Below are positions 1-9,406 of a stretch of 64,000 bases of DNA, piece after piece. The notes beneath the pieces are model-generated. The model worked only from the letters and a program-made list of their open reading frames with translations, did not search any database and had not been told where the DNA came from. Every line of letters begins with the position of its first letter. Positions within the stretch are counted from its first letter, which is position 1. Both the position numbers and the translations under genes were made by a program. This DNA comes from Rhynchopus euleeides (Eukaryota; Euglenozoa; Diplonemea; Diplonemida; Diplonemidae), in assembly GCA_963210315.1 (NCBI GenBank), contig OY723244.1, positions 2,356,001 through 2,420,000 of the forward strand. Direction: 5' to 3'.

Positions 1-27
1 TGGGATTTTGATTGTGATTTTCTGTGT

Positions 28-142
28 GGGGGTCTTCGCTCCGGGGTGATCGTCAGTGCATTTTGGTGCCAGCAAAATCCCCTGTTGAATTGGCTCAAAA
101 CTGACGAAGATTGACGAAGGATAACGACCAGCGAAGACCCCC
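28..142. repeat. MITE-like foldback element, GGGGGTCTTCGCT ends
   Basis: The stretch opens with GGGGGTCTTCGCT and closes with AGCGAAGACCCCC, a terminal inverted repeat of about 13 bp around ~90 bp of non-coding DNA. It is flanked on both sides by TGTGT, which may be a target-site duplication but is low complexity. A reverse-complement relative lies at 4636-4716. It has no coding capacity. I infer a miniature non-autonomous element; the mobilising enzyme is unknown. Confidence 0.6.
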
Positions 143-742
143 TGTGTGTGCAGTAGATAGATCGAAAAGGTCCACTGCAACACTTGGTGTCCAGTGCGTT
201 TCCCACCCCCTGACCCTCGGCCTTACGTGACCCTATGTGACCTCATGTGACCTTAATGTGTGGTATACTGGGCAAGACGTTAAACTACCTGGGAGGCTTC
301 CCCAGACCATGACGGGTGCTTGCACCAGGAGTTTGAAACAGCCACTCATGCCTTGCTCCGTGCCTTGCCACGCCCAGTCAGCCATAGCAGGGGCTGGTGG
401 TGACTTTTTACCTGGGAAAAGCGTAGCGACCGTGCTTCCTTCTTCCTTAATGATGCGTTGACGCTTCCACCACCCTAGCTACCTGGGAAAAATGGTTATG
501 GTTTTGGGTCACATAAGGTCACTTGAGGTGAACCCAAATAGCCGAGAAATCCTGAAAGAACGTTATCTCCGTATTCATTGTCAAACGCCGCGGGAACGTA
601 CATCTACAAGCCCGCCCCCGTCGCGTATCCCCGCTCACTGGATTTGCTCCCATCCCCACCGTCACACACCGCCACATCCTCCAGGAAGGCTTTGCAGTGT
701 GCTTCTGCGTGCACGGGAGAGCGATACAAATCCAACAGAGCC
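143..742. other. intergenic stretch and 5' region of WD40 gene 1
   Basis: No gene is supported here. Short GTGACC-type repeats at about 220-255 are roughly inverted at 505-530. The string at 449-478 is the reverse complement of 6241-6270 and carries the GGAAGCGTCAACGCA motif seen at the ends of other repeats in the window. Just upstream of the WD40 start is a C-rich, CACACACCGCCACA-like tract that is also found upstream of the second and third WD40 genes, so it probably belongs to their shared promoter or 5' UTR. Confidence 0.5.
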
Positions 743-1975
743 ATGTATGTGACTGTCCGTCATCGTGAGACCGGGGACAGCTGTGTCGTCGGTGTTCCGG
801 AAGGCGGGACCGTGGTCGGGCTGAAGGCGGATGCGCTCAACGATATGTTTCCGGGTTCTATCAACGCAGACCGCGAGGCTGCATGCGTGGCAGCACACAT
901 CGAAGGGTGTGCAGAGGAGCTGGACGATGAAGAGCGCGTTGCCGACACGGGTCTGGAGGACGGGGGTGCTGTCAAGCTCGTCCCACGCTGGCCCATCGTC
1001 AAGGCTCCCGCTGTCTACAGCACTGAGCATGGCAATCAGATGTACTGCATCACACTGTCGAGGTGTGGGACGCTGTGTGCGGTGGGTTACGGCAAAGGGC
1101 ACATCACTGTGTTTGACACCATCACCGCTGATGTGGTGGAGAACTTAGCACACGGCAGCAAAGCTATTGCTTGCACCCCCTTCTCTGTCTGCGGGATGTG
1201 GTTGGCGACGTGCTCTCACGAGACCATCTGCGTGTGGCTGACCTCAACCTGGGAGCAGGTGTGCATCCTGGACTACAACAGCAAGGTCTACAGTGCAGCG
1301 TGGACACACTGCGGACGTCTTGTGTCCGGAGACGACAGCGGCGCAGTGCGTGTGTGGGACTTGAAGGGCACACCGAGCGCCACAGTGCTGGAGGGTCACA
1401 GCGATGCAGTTCAAAGCATTGCTGTGTCGAGCACGAGGATCTTCAGCGGGTCACATGACAAGACCATCCGTGTGTGGGACATCAGCACCCTCACACACAC
1501 ACACACCCTGAATGGGCACATGTATTGGGTGACCGGCCTCGCCCTGACTCAGGACAAGCATCACCTGGTGTCGTGCTCTCCTTTTGACCAGTCACTCAAG
1601 GTGTGGTGCACAACCACCCTCAGCTGCCTGCGTACTGTTCAACTGGGCTCCTTTGCCTCCTCACTTGCTGTGTCACAGTCAGGTCATGTTGTTGCGGTGT
1701 CGGGCCATTTCAGCACGAAGCTGCACTGCCTCAGCACAGGTGTGTATCTGGGGGAGGTGGACCGAATGGGTGATGGTGTTGCCCTCAGCGTCTGCGGGAG
1801 GTGGCTCTTTACACCAGTGAACAGTGTTTCCGTCTCTGTGTGTTCTGTGCCTTCTGTCTCCTCACCCCCTCACCCACTCGCAACGTCCGTCCGAGGAGAG
1901 AGAATAGAACACGAGACTCTTCCCCAACCCGCCACAACCACGAGAAAGACGGTTGCCTCCTGCTTGGTTTCCTGA
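743..1975 (+). CDS. ubiquitin-like/WD40 repeat protein, copy 1
   Basis: This is a 410-residue protein. The ATG at 743 is chosen because the paralogues begin at the same place; the frame stays open upstream to 578, but that part is not conserved. Residues 1 to about 90 look like a ubiquitin-like fold: a beta-hairpin around TGDSCVVGVPEGGTV, a helix beginning LKADAL, then an EELDDEERVADTGLEDGGAVKLV segment-type pattern resembling the ubiquitin LEDG...L.LVLR region. About seven WD40 blades follow, with blade ends ITVFD, ICVWL, VRVWD, IRVWD and LKVW. It is probably a cytosolic beta-propeller scaffold, but partner and pathway are unknown. Compared with copies 2 and 3 it has lost the stop after the last blade and carries a ~37-residue Ser/Thr/Pro-rich tail. 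No intron is needed. The WD40 assignment is firm; the ubiquitin-like call is from pattern only. Confidence 0.85.
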   Translation: MYVTVRHRETGDSCVVGVPEGGTVVGLKADALNDMFPGSINADREAACVAAHIEGCAEELDDEERVADTGLEDGGAVKLVPRWPIVKAPAVYSTEHGNQMYCITLSRCGTLCAVGYGKGHITVFDTITADVVENLAHGSKAIACTPFSVCGMWLATCSHETICVWLTSTWEQVCILDYNSKVYSAAWTHCGRLVSGDDSGAVRVWDLKGTPSATVLEGHSDAVQSIAVSSTRIFSGSHDKTIRVWDISTLTHTHTLNGHMYWVTGLALTQDKHHLVSCSPFDQSLKVWCTTTLSCLRTVQLGSFASSLAVSQSGHVVAVSGHFSTKLHCLSTGVYLGEVDRMGDGVALSVCGRWLFTPVNSVSVSVCSVPSVSSPPHPLATSVRGERIEHETLPQPATTTRKTVASCLVS

Positions 1976-2089
1976 TGAATTTGCGACAGATATACCTTGT
2001 GGAAGGTCTTGTCACTGTGTCACTGTGCCCACGTCATTTCTCCGTTTCCCCCGACAAGCAAAGCAGTGTGTATTCTGTATGTACACAAT

Positions 2090-2198
2090 GGGGGTCTTCG
2101 CTCAGAAATGCAGAGACGTGAGGAATGGTGAACCGCCTCACAACACTGGCGGTAAAATGACACAGTTTGACACACAGTGGCACAGAGCGAAGGCCCCC
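2090..2198. repeat. MITE-like foldback element, inverted relative of 16036-16143
   Basis: It begins GGGGGTCTTCGCT and ends AGCGAAGGCCCCC. The interior matches the reverse complement of 16036-16143 over almost its full length. AAT occurs immediately outside both ends and may be a short target duplication. It contains no ORF of note. Confidence 0.6.
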
Positions 2199-2220
2199 AA
2201 TGCGACATTCCTTGGGGGTA

Positions 2221-2324
2221 TGGGACTACCGTGGCTGTAACGGGTAACGGGGAATTAGGGTTCGATTCCGGAGAGGGAGCCTGAGAAACGGCTACCACAT
2301 CTAAGGATGGCAGCAGGCGCGCAA
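2221..2324 (+). rRNA. orphan 18S (SSU) rRNA gene fragment
   Basis: About 100 bp match the highly conserved 5'-third region of eukaryotic 18S rRNA. The hallmarks are GGTAACGGGGAATTAGGG, TTCGATTCCGGAGAGGGAGC, CTGAGAAACGGCTACCACAT and GGCAGCAGGCGCGCAAA. The match stops abruptly on both sides: the 5' side abuts a foldback element and the 3' side runs into unrelated G-rich DNA. It is a displaced fragment, not a functional rRNA gene. One base differs from the usual AAGGAAGGCAG (here AAGGATGGCAG), consistent with decay. Confidence 0.85.
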
Positions 2325-2398
2325 AAGAGGCTGCACATGTGGGGCACTGTGGGGTTCAGAGGACTCAGGGAGGCCCACATCTGCAGATGTGAGGAGGT

Positions 2399-2415
2399 GG
2401 GGGGGGGGGGGGGGG
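2399..2415 (+). repeat. 17-nt poly-G run
   Basis: An uninterrupted run of 17 G lies between the 18S fragment and WD40 gene 2. Long G runs recur near 13249, 13645 and 38416, so they are a feature of this genome. The exact length may be unreliable in assembly. Confidence 0.7.
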
Positions 2416-2733
2416 CAAGGCACTGTGTCGTGTTGACGAGACAATGTTGTTGCAGTGAAGTCCGTTCCCACCACTCCCATCGTTGCCGAGCTGTGCACAG
2501 GTGGGCCTGGAGATGACGCAATCAGAGGACTGTCTGTTTCCCTCAGCCCCTGCGTGAGACTAGGGTGGGAAAGACGGTGAGTATTGTGTAGAGAGCAGTG
2601 TGTGCTGTGTGTGGCGATGACCCCACCCCAGCCCCTCCGCAGCACCACTTTGAGGCACACTGCCTTTGTGTTCCCCAGCAGCCTTCACACATGGCACACA
2701 CCGCCACACTCTCCAGGAAGCCAGATTAACAGC

Positions 2734-3867
2734 ATGGATGTGACTGTTCGTCATGCCGGGACCGGTGACAGCTGTGTCGTCGGTGTTCCGGAAGGCGGGA
2801 TCGTGGTCGGGCTGAAGGCGGATGCGCTCAACGAGATGTTCCCGGGTTCTATCAATGCATCCCGTGAGGCTGCATGCGTGGCAGCACACATCGAAGGGTG
2901 TGAGGAGGAGCTGGACGACGCACAGCGTGTTGCCGACACGGGTCTGGAGGACGGGGGTGCTGTCAAGCTCGTCCCACGCTGGCCCATCGTCAAGGCTCCC
3001 GCTGTCTACTCAAGTGAGTATGGCGACCTGATGTGCGACATCATACTGTCGAGGTGTGGGACGCTGTGCGCCGTATGTGACGTCAGAGGACACATCACTG
3101 TGTTCGACACCATCACCGCTGATGTGGTGGCGGACTTAACACACGGGAGTAGAGATGTTCGTTGCGCTGCGTTCTCTGTCTGTGGGACATGGTTGGCGAC
3201 GTGCTCCTTTGGCGGGACCATCTGCGTGTGGCTGACATCAGCCTGGGAGCAGGTGTGCATCTTGGAACATAACAACACCAAGGTGTGGAGTGCGGCATGG
3301 ACACACTGCCGACGTCTGGTGTCCGGAGATGAGAAGGGCAAACTGCGTGTGTGGGACTTGAAGGGCACACCGAGCGCCACAGTGCTGGAGGGTCACAGCG
3401 ATGCTGTTCAAAGTATTGTTGTGTCGGGCACGAGGATCTTCAGCGGGTCAGGTGACAAGACGATCCGTGTGTGGGACATCAGCACCCTCACACACACACG
3501 CACCCTAGATGACCACACTCACTCGGTCGTCAGCATCGCCCTGACTCAGGACGAGCAGCACCTGGTGTCGTGCTCTTTTGACATGTCACTCAAGGTGTGG
3601 TGCACAACCTCCCTCAGCTGCCTGCGTACTGTGCAGCTGGACGTCTGGCCCTACTCACTTGCTGTGTCACAGCCAGGTGATGTTGTTGCGGTGCGCGCCT
3701 CTGGGATGGCAAAGACGCACCGCCTCAGCACAGGTGAGTATCTCTGGGAAGTGGGAGACCTGAGGTCCTCCCATGGTGTTGCCCTTAGCCCCTGCGGCAG
3801 ATGGCTATTCACACCAACGAGAAACAGTTCTGTCTCTGTGCGTGCTGTGTCTTCCGTTTCACCCTGA
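2734..3867 (+). CDS. ubiquitin-like/WD40 repeat protein, copy 2
   Basis: This 377-residue protein is the cleanest member of the family. It starts at ATG 2734 with the same MDVTVRHAGTGDSC beginning as copy 3. Residues 1 to about 90 form the ubiquitin-like N-terminus (VPEGG turn, LKADALNEMF helix, ELDD...LEDGGAVKLV end). Residues ~95-375 hold seven WD40 blades, ending ITVFD, ICVWL, LRVWD, IRVWD and LKVWC, then two degenerate blades. It terminates with SSVSP and TGA directly after the last blade. It lies ~760 bp downstream of copy 1 on the same strand, indicating tandem duplication. The CACACACCGCCACA-type leader upstream is shared by all three copies. Function is unknown; a propeller plus ubiquitin-like domain suggests a role as a binding scaffold, by inference. 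Confidence 0.9.
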   Translation: MDVTVRHAGTGDSCVVGVPEGGIVVGLKADALNEMFPGSINASREAACVAAHIEGCEEELDDAQRVADTGLEDGGAVKLVPRWPIVKAPAVYSSEYGDLMCDIILSRCGTLCAVCDVRGHITVFDTITADVVADLTHGSRDVRCAAFSVCGTWLATCSFGGTICVWLTSAWEQVCILEHNNTKVWSAAWTHCRRLVSGDEKGKLRVWDLKGTPSATVLEGHSDAVQSIVVSGTRIFSGSGDKTIRVWDISTLTHTRTLDDHTHSVVSIALTQDEQHLVSCSFDMSLKVWCTTSLSCLRTVQLDVWPYSLAVSQPGDVVAVRASGMAKTHRLSTGEYLWEVGDLRSSHGVALSPCGRWLFTPTRNSSVSVRAVSSVSP

Positions 3868-4635
3868 GTGCAGCGTCTCTGACCGTTGTGTCCTTACCTT
3901 CATGTTTGCCATCTTGTTGTGTGCTTGCTTTCTTGCCTCTGCAGCACGGTACTCTCTGACCCATGCACTGTTTTGAGGCAGCTGTGCGTTTTCATCTGAG
4001 ATGAGAAGAGGGCAAAATGATCGACAGTAGTGCTCTCTCTGCAGACCGCTCCACACCCCCTCCCCCCCCAGGAATGGCAACCCTGGATTATATTTCTTGG
4101 ATTACTGTAAATGGATTGTATTCGCCTGGATTTTACTATTTATTCCGCGCCTTTGGGGGTTTCTGTTGCGGGGTGCCAGCGAGGGCATTTTGGGTGCATT
4201 TCCAGCTTGGCTCGCTGAAAAGTGTCGAAGGTTGTCGTAATACCGAAGCGCAAATACCCCTTGAGGTGCCTCGATTGACGTGTTGGCATTGCATGTGCTC
4301 AACATCTTCATCCCCGGCACAGTCAGGTCCGACCACGATGAGTGAGAGGAACTGTGGTCCTGTGTGTGGATCCGCCTGAGCAGTGGTGGCTGACATTCAG
4401 TCGCCTTGTGCCGGAGTCCACCCTCGTACAGCCCGGGCCACTGTCGAGCAGGAACAGCCGCACAGGAGCGTATCTTCAGTGTATGGGTTGGCGGTAAGAG
4501 AGGCGCAACAGGCACCAGCCAGAGAACGTCCATAAGTTGACCACGATCCACCGGCACCGACCTGGTGGTAGGGCCCGGATGCACCACCTGCAGTGGGATT
4601 AAATGCTGGATTAAATCCTTGATTAAATGGACTCA
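3868..4635. other. intergenic, no gene supported
   Basis: This stretch follows WD40 gene 2. Around 4152-4260 is a degenerate element of the GGGG...CCCC foldback type (GGGGGTTTC on the left, AAATACCCC on the right). Short ATTAAAT/GGATT repeats occur near 4080-4140 and 4598-4630. Open frames here are short and unconserved. Confidence 0.5.
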
Positions 4636-4716
4636 GGGGGTCTTCGCTGGTCGTTATGCTTCGTTATTCTTCGTCAGTTTTCAGCTAGTTCAGCAGGAAA
4701 TTCATCAAAACGCACT
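4636..4716. repeat. MITE-like foldback element fragment
   Basis: It starts GGGGGTCTTCGCTGGTCG and matches the reverse complement of the element at 28-142. Its far end is replaced at 4717 by the first unit of the ~400 bp tandem repeat, which itself begins with GGGGGTCTTCGCT. It is therefore truncated or overprinted. Confidence 0.55.
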
Positions 4717-5875
4717 GGGGGTCTTCGCTCCGGGTCAATTTAGGTCAACTTGGGTCAATTTGGGTCACCCTGGGGTTTTTCACCTTAGGAAAATGGGGGG
4801 CTTCGCTCCGGGTCAATCTGGGTCAGCTTGGGTCAGTGACCCGGAGCGAAGCCCCCCCTTAGGTGACCAAAAATAGGTGAAAATTTTTGCCTATTTTCCC
4901 TTGTGTCAAACTTGGAGTCTGACCCAAAAATCGGAATCTGTGACCCATGGTTTATATGGGCAAACCTGAAAATTTCCGACTTTTTCCTCAATTTTTCCCA
5001 CTTCCTGGCCATACCTTTCCCGACCCAAAATCAAACAAATGCAGCGGAAAATGGCCAAAAATAGGCCAAAAAACCCCAAATTTTTTCCTATGGGAACGAA
5101 CATGGGGGTCTTCGCTCCGGGTCAATTTGGGTCAACTTGGGTCAATTTGGGTCACCCTGGGGTTTTTCACCTTAGGAAAATGGGGGGCTTCGCTCCGGGT
5201 CAATCTGGGTCAGCTTGGGTCAGTGACCCGGAGCGAAGCCCCCCATGTTCGTCCCCCCCTTAGGTGACCAAAAATAGGTGAAAATTTTTGCCTATTTTCC
5301 CTTGTGTCAAACTTGGAGTCTGACCCAAAAATCGGAATCTGTGACCCATGGTTTATATGGGCAAACCTGAAAATTTCCGACTTTTTCCTCAATTTTTCCC
5401 ACTTCCTGGCCATACCTTTCCCGACCCAAAATCAAACAAATGCAGCGGAAAATGGCCAAAAATAGGCCAAAAAACCCCAAATTTTTTCCTATGGGAACGA
5501 ACATGGGGGTCTTCGCTCCGGGTCAATTTGGGTCAACTTGGGTCAATTTGGGTCACCCTGGGGTTTTTCACCTTAGGAAAATGGGGGGCTTCGCTCCGGG
5601 TCAATCTGGGTCAGCTTGGGTCAGTGACCCGGAGCGAAGCCCCCCCTTAGGTGACCAAAAATAGGTGAAAATTTTTGCCTATTTTCCCTTGTGTCAAACT
5701 TGGAGTCTGACCCAAAAATCGGAATCTGTGACCCATGGTTTATATGGGCAAACCTGAAAATTTCCGACTTTTTCCTCAATTTTTCCCACTTCCTGGCCAT
5801 ACCTTTCCCGACCCAAAATCAAACAAATGCAGCGGAAAATGGCCAAAAATAGGCCAAAAAACCCCAAATTTTTTT
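4717..5875. repeat. three tandem copies of a ~390-401 bp repeat with a 21-bp perfect hairpin
   Basis: Units begin at 4717, 5104 and 5505, each with GGGGGTCTTCGCTCCGGG. Unit lengths are 387 and 401 bp and a truncated 371 bp; the 14 bp difference is an extra CATGTTCGTCCCC-type segment. Each unit contains runs of GGGTCAA(C/T)TT(G)GG repeats and a perfect inverted repeat. In the first unit the arms are 4795-4815 and 4837-4857, 21 nt each with a 21 nt loop. An A/T-rich half with no ORF follows. A fourth copy is at 10990-11398. The third copy ends where an inverted YR-retrotransposon end begins, and the fourth also abuts such an end. Confidence 0.8.
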
Positions 5876-5876
5876 T

Positions 5877-6062
5877 AAGCACACTCGTGTGAGCGGAAAG
5901 CGCCCCACCACAGCTGCAACCAAACGTGCTCTATACACTAACCCCACCCTTCATCAGGCTCAGGGTGTGATCAGTTCAGGGTTTTGTGTGTAGAAGCGTC
6001 AACGCAACAAACAAAAGGAAATTCATCAGAGCGGTTGTAGCTGTGAAGTGATAGGGCGCTTT
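5877..6062 (-). repeat. inverted solo terminal module of the YR retrotransposon
   Basis: This is the reverse complement of the A-plus-B terminal module found at 16216-16401 and 6293-6441. It includes TGTAGAAGCGTCAACGCAAC and the TAGGGCGCTTT end. It lies inverted, ~240 bp from the left end of retrotransposon copy 1, and is not attached to any coding part. It is probably a remnant of an older or recombined insertion. Confidence 0.7.
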
Positions 6063-6553
6063 GCACACACGTAGTGTGATTGGAACCAGACGGCGCCGCA
6101 CCCACGACTCATTTGCCCTTTTTTAAGCACATGCATGATGCGCAAAAGTGGAGGAGTGCTTCCGACGACCTGCTTCTTTTCTGTGTGTCTTGCAAAATCG
6201 TGTTCACCTGTGCTCCACACCCACATCAAAGCAGCAGGCTCTAGGGTGGTGGAAGCGTCAACGCATCATTCAAGAAGAAGTGTAGAAGTGTAGAATTTCC
6301 TTTGTTTGTTGCGTTGACGCTTCTACACACAAAACCCTGAACTGATCACACCCTGAGCCTGATGAAGGGTGGGGTTAGTGTATAGAGCACGTTTGGTTGC
6401 AGCTGTGGTGGGGCGCTTTCCGCTCACACGAGTGTGCTTAAAAAGCGCCCTATCACTTCACAGCTACAACCGCTCTGATGAATTTCCTTTTGTTTGTTGC
6501 GTTGACGCTTCTACACCAGGACCCTCATCCGGAGGGACGTGTCCGTCTCGTTC

Positions 6554-9406
6554 TCAACGAGGCGGGCGCGCTGGTAAAAGTGTGGGTGGCATCGACACTG
6601 GTGGCAACTCCACGGGGTGTGTGGCCTGCGTCCCTCGCGTGTACGCGTCTGCGCGTTGGTCGTGGGTCGCAACCCAGTGTGGAATCAGTCGTATCTGCTG
6701 GCGGCGCGCTGTTGTGTATATCTCCTGCAGCAGAAGGTTGCCTCGGTAGTTGGCGCAGTGGCCCTTCCGGAGCGCGAACACCAGGCCGAGGTTGTCTATG
6801 TGGCAGGTCACGCTTGCCTCCCTCACACGCTGCATCATGCGCACCCCCTGCCACACTGCATACGCTTCCTTCAGGAAGATGTTCGTGTCCGCGTCGCTCC
6901 CTTCGAACGCACCTTGGGACACTGACTCCCCTCCCGGTAACACGAGCACCGCCGCCCACGCCGTGGATGACGCGTCTGTCCAGAGCTCAATGGTCGGTGG
7001 CGGGTTCTGCGGCGTATACCACTCGTTGTCCTCGATGAGTCGTGTCCGCGCCACTGTCTCCGCCTGCACTGACGGAGGTACTGCGACCCTGGAGTCCCAT
7101 CGGGCGTTGTTCGAGTGAGTCTGCTTCGCGATGCGCCGCACGAAGGACAACACGGCTGGCATGTAACACATCGGTGTCCGCATCACATACGACTGCCAGA
7201 CGAAAGACCCGAATACTCTGAACGCCCTGCGTGGTGTCGTGTGGCCGTTGACGACTTCCTTGTACTCTTCCCGTCCGAGGACTTTTTGCACCCAGGCTGT
7301 GTCCATGCGGAAACGGTGTCGCGTCAGGTCGAAGTGGATCCCGAACACTGTGAAGTCCTGCAGCGGCACGCCGTGTTGTGTGTCGTCGAAGTTCAGGGCG
7401 GCCCCCACCTTCTCGCAGCGGCTGATGAAGTCGGCGTACCTCGCCTGTGCCTCTGGTAGGGAGTCTCCGACAGCGATGAAGTTGTCAATCCAGACTATTC
7501 CGTGCTCTGGCGGGAGCAGCACGCGTGCGCTGCGGTTCGCGATTGCCGGGGAATGTGACCACCCCATGCACATGACAGTCAGGAAGGTCTTCACGAATGT
7601 CTTTCTCTCCCCGCCTAGGCGCACTTCGAAGTAGCGTTGGATCTCCTTGTGTACGGGGAACTGGTAGAACCAGCTGCGTGCATCTGCCATCACCACCCAG
7701 CTCGCCGCGGCCACTCGCTGTGTCACCTCCGTGATGTCCTGCAAACGCATGTCCGGTGGGCGTGTCATCAGTGCGTTTAGCCGCCTTGCGTCGACGATGA
7801 AACGTTGGCCCCCAGACTTCTTGGACACGGTGAACGCTGGCAGCGTGAGGTACGGGTGTGCATCCGCCTCCGTCAGGACGCCATACTCAACCAAGGTGTC
7901 CAGGTGGTGCAACATGTGGCGTGATACCTTCCTCCCCGTTTTACGTAGTTCTTGGCGGGCCTCGGGAAGCAGTGCGTCAGCGAAAGCGGCTGGCTTGGTG
8001 ATGAGGTCCAGGACCCCCGTCAGTTCACCCTCGCTGTCCAACCGTCGCAGTTCCTTGAGATTGAGGCGTGAGGTGCAGATCTCCGCGATGTAGTCCTCTT
8101 CCTCCGGCAGCTCCGTCTTCGCGTTGGCTGGCCGTATCACCTTCCCCCCCGTGCACACACCCAAGTCCTCCCCGTAGAGGTCCTCGACACCCGGACCGTA
8201 CGACTCTGCGCTATCCACCTCGCTCCACGCTTCCTCATCACTGGGTGGAGGGTCGGACGTGGCTTCGTCGGATGTGGCATCTTCGTAGTAGCGGCGCGCT
8301 GCGAACAGCCTCGTGGTCCCCGGGAAGTGGGTTGCTGTCAGGGGTTTTGGCTGTGTGCGCGTAGTCCCCCCTTGCTGTCGTTTTTTCTTCACCACTCGAT
8401 CTTCGCCGACACCTGTGCTGTCTCGCGCGCGTGTGCGTTTTCCGCCGCTGATACGTAACGCATCACACCGTCGACCGTCGCGTCTCGAGAGGAGGCGCAC
8501 CTCCTCCAGTGGAACGTTCTTCCGCGCAAGCTGTGTGAGTGCCCCCCTCCGCAGAGAGTGTGCCGTGAGCCCCCTCCGTGCCCGCTTGACGGCTTTTACC
8601 ACGGTCCGGTAGGTGACGTCCGCCGGGAACAGTCTCGTCTCTCCTGCACTGCGCGCCCTGCGGAGGCGGTGTCGGAGGATACGGTGTAGGTCCTTCGGCA
8701 GGGAGATTCCTGTGATGTGACCCATGTGGAAAGGGTCCGCCTTCGACTGGGTCCAGCGCACGTATATCGGCTCGCTGCGCTTTTCCGATGTGACGTCCTT
8801 CACATCCAAACGCAGTGCGTCCGAAGCCCTTGCCGCACCCCCCCACATGATGCCGAGCAGCAGTTTCACGATGGGACGTGGCTCCTTCGCTAGCGCCTCC
8901 CGGATGTTGTGGGCTGTTGCTGGTTCTGCTTGCTTCTGTGGTCGTAGTGCTCCTCCCCGCTTCAGCGCCCGCCTGTAGTCCGCCACAATTTGTCTTCCGT
9001 CGAGGGGGAACGCTGCGAAGCGTCTGAGTGCTGCTGCAAGGTTGTTGAGGTACTGGAGGGCGGACTGCACTGATAGCCCGTCCTTCCGTTGCTTCGTGAC
9101 CCACAGCACCGCCCCTTCGTCGTGTGGCAGTGTCCGCCTCTCCGCTTTCATCCACCCTTCCCGGAACTGCGAGTATCTGTCGTATGTGCGGCGGAGGGCC
9201 CCCCAGTATGTGGGTGCGAGGGCTTGGGACAGGGTGTGCTGTAGTTCCTGGCGAATGGTGGTTGCTTCCTCCGGGGTCACGCTCGTCTCGGTCTTGCGGG
9301 GGCGTCCTCTTGTTGACGGGGGGGCAGATGGTACTGCCTTCACATACACCACCGCGGCGGGGGGGAGGGTCGTGGCCCGCGGGCGTCCCCTGCTGGTGTC
9401 GGGAAG
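6554..9406 (-). pseudogene. YR-RT-RNase H polyprotein of copy 1, fused by a 2-nt deletion
   Basis: Reading begins in frame directly after the gag UGA (9409-9407). The recombinase part runs to about 8484. There a GTGT in copy 2 has become GT, shifting the frame straight into the RT frame. The result is one long ORF, but the recombinase stops just after LLSR: the catalytic His (SRHAT in copy 2) and the Tyr (MRYV) are lost, although the Arg (AARAS) and HSLRR motifs remain. RT follows, with motif A MADARSWFYQF and the catalytic box WIDNF at 7481-7489 (Asn at the second Asp position). RNase H follows with TDAS, KEAYAV, HIDN and QRADAY supplying the four acidic residues. The recombinase should be dead; RT and RNase H could still be made. 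Confidence 0.8.

Noticed and set aside
5104-5875. ORFs of 62-106 codons in the ~400 bp repeats
   Set aside because: They occur on both strands of the same repeat, cross the hairpin and match no protein family.
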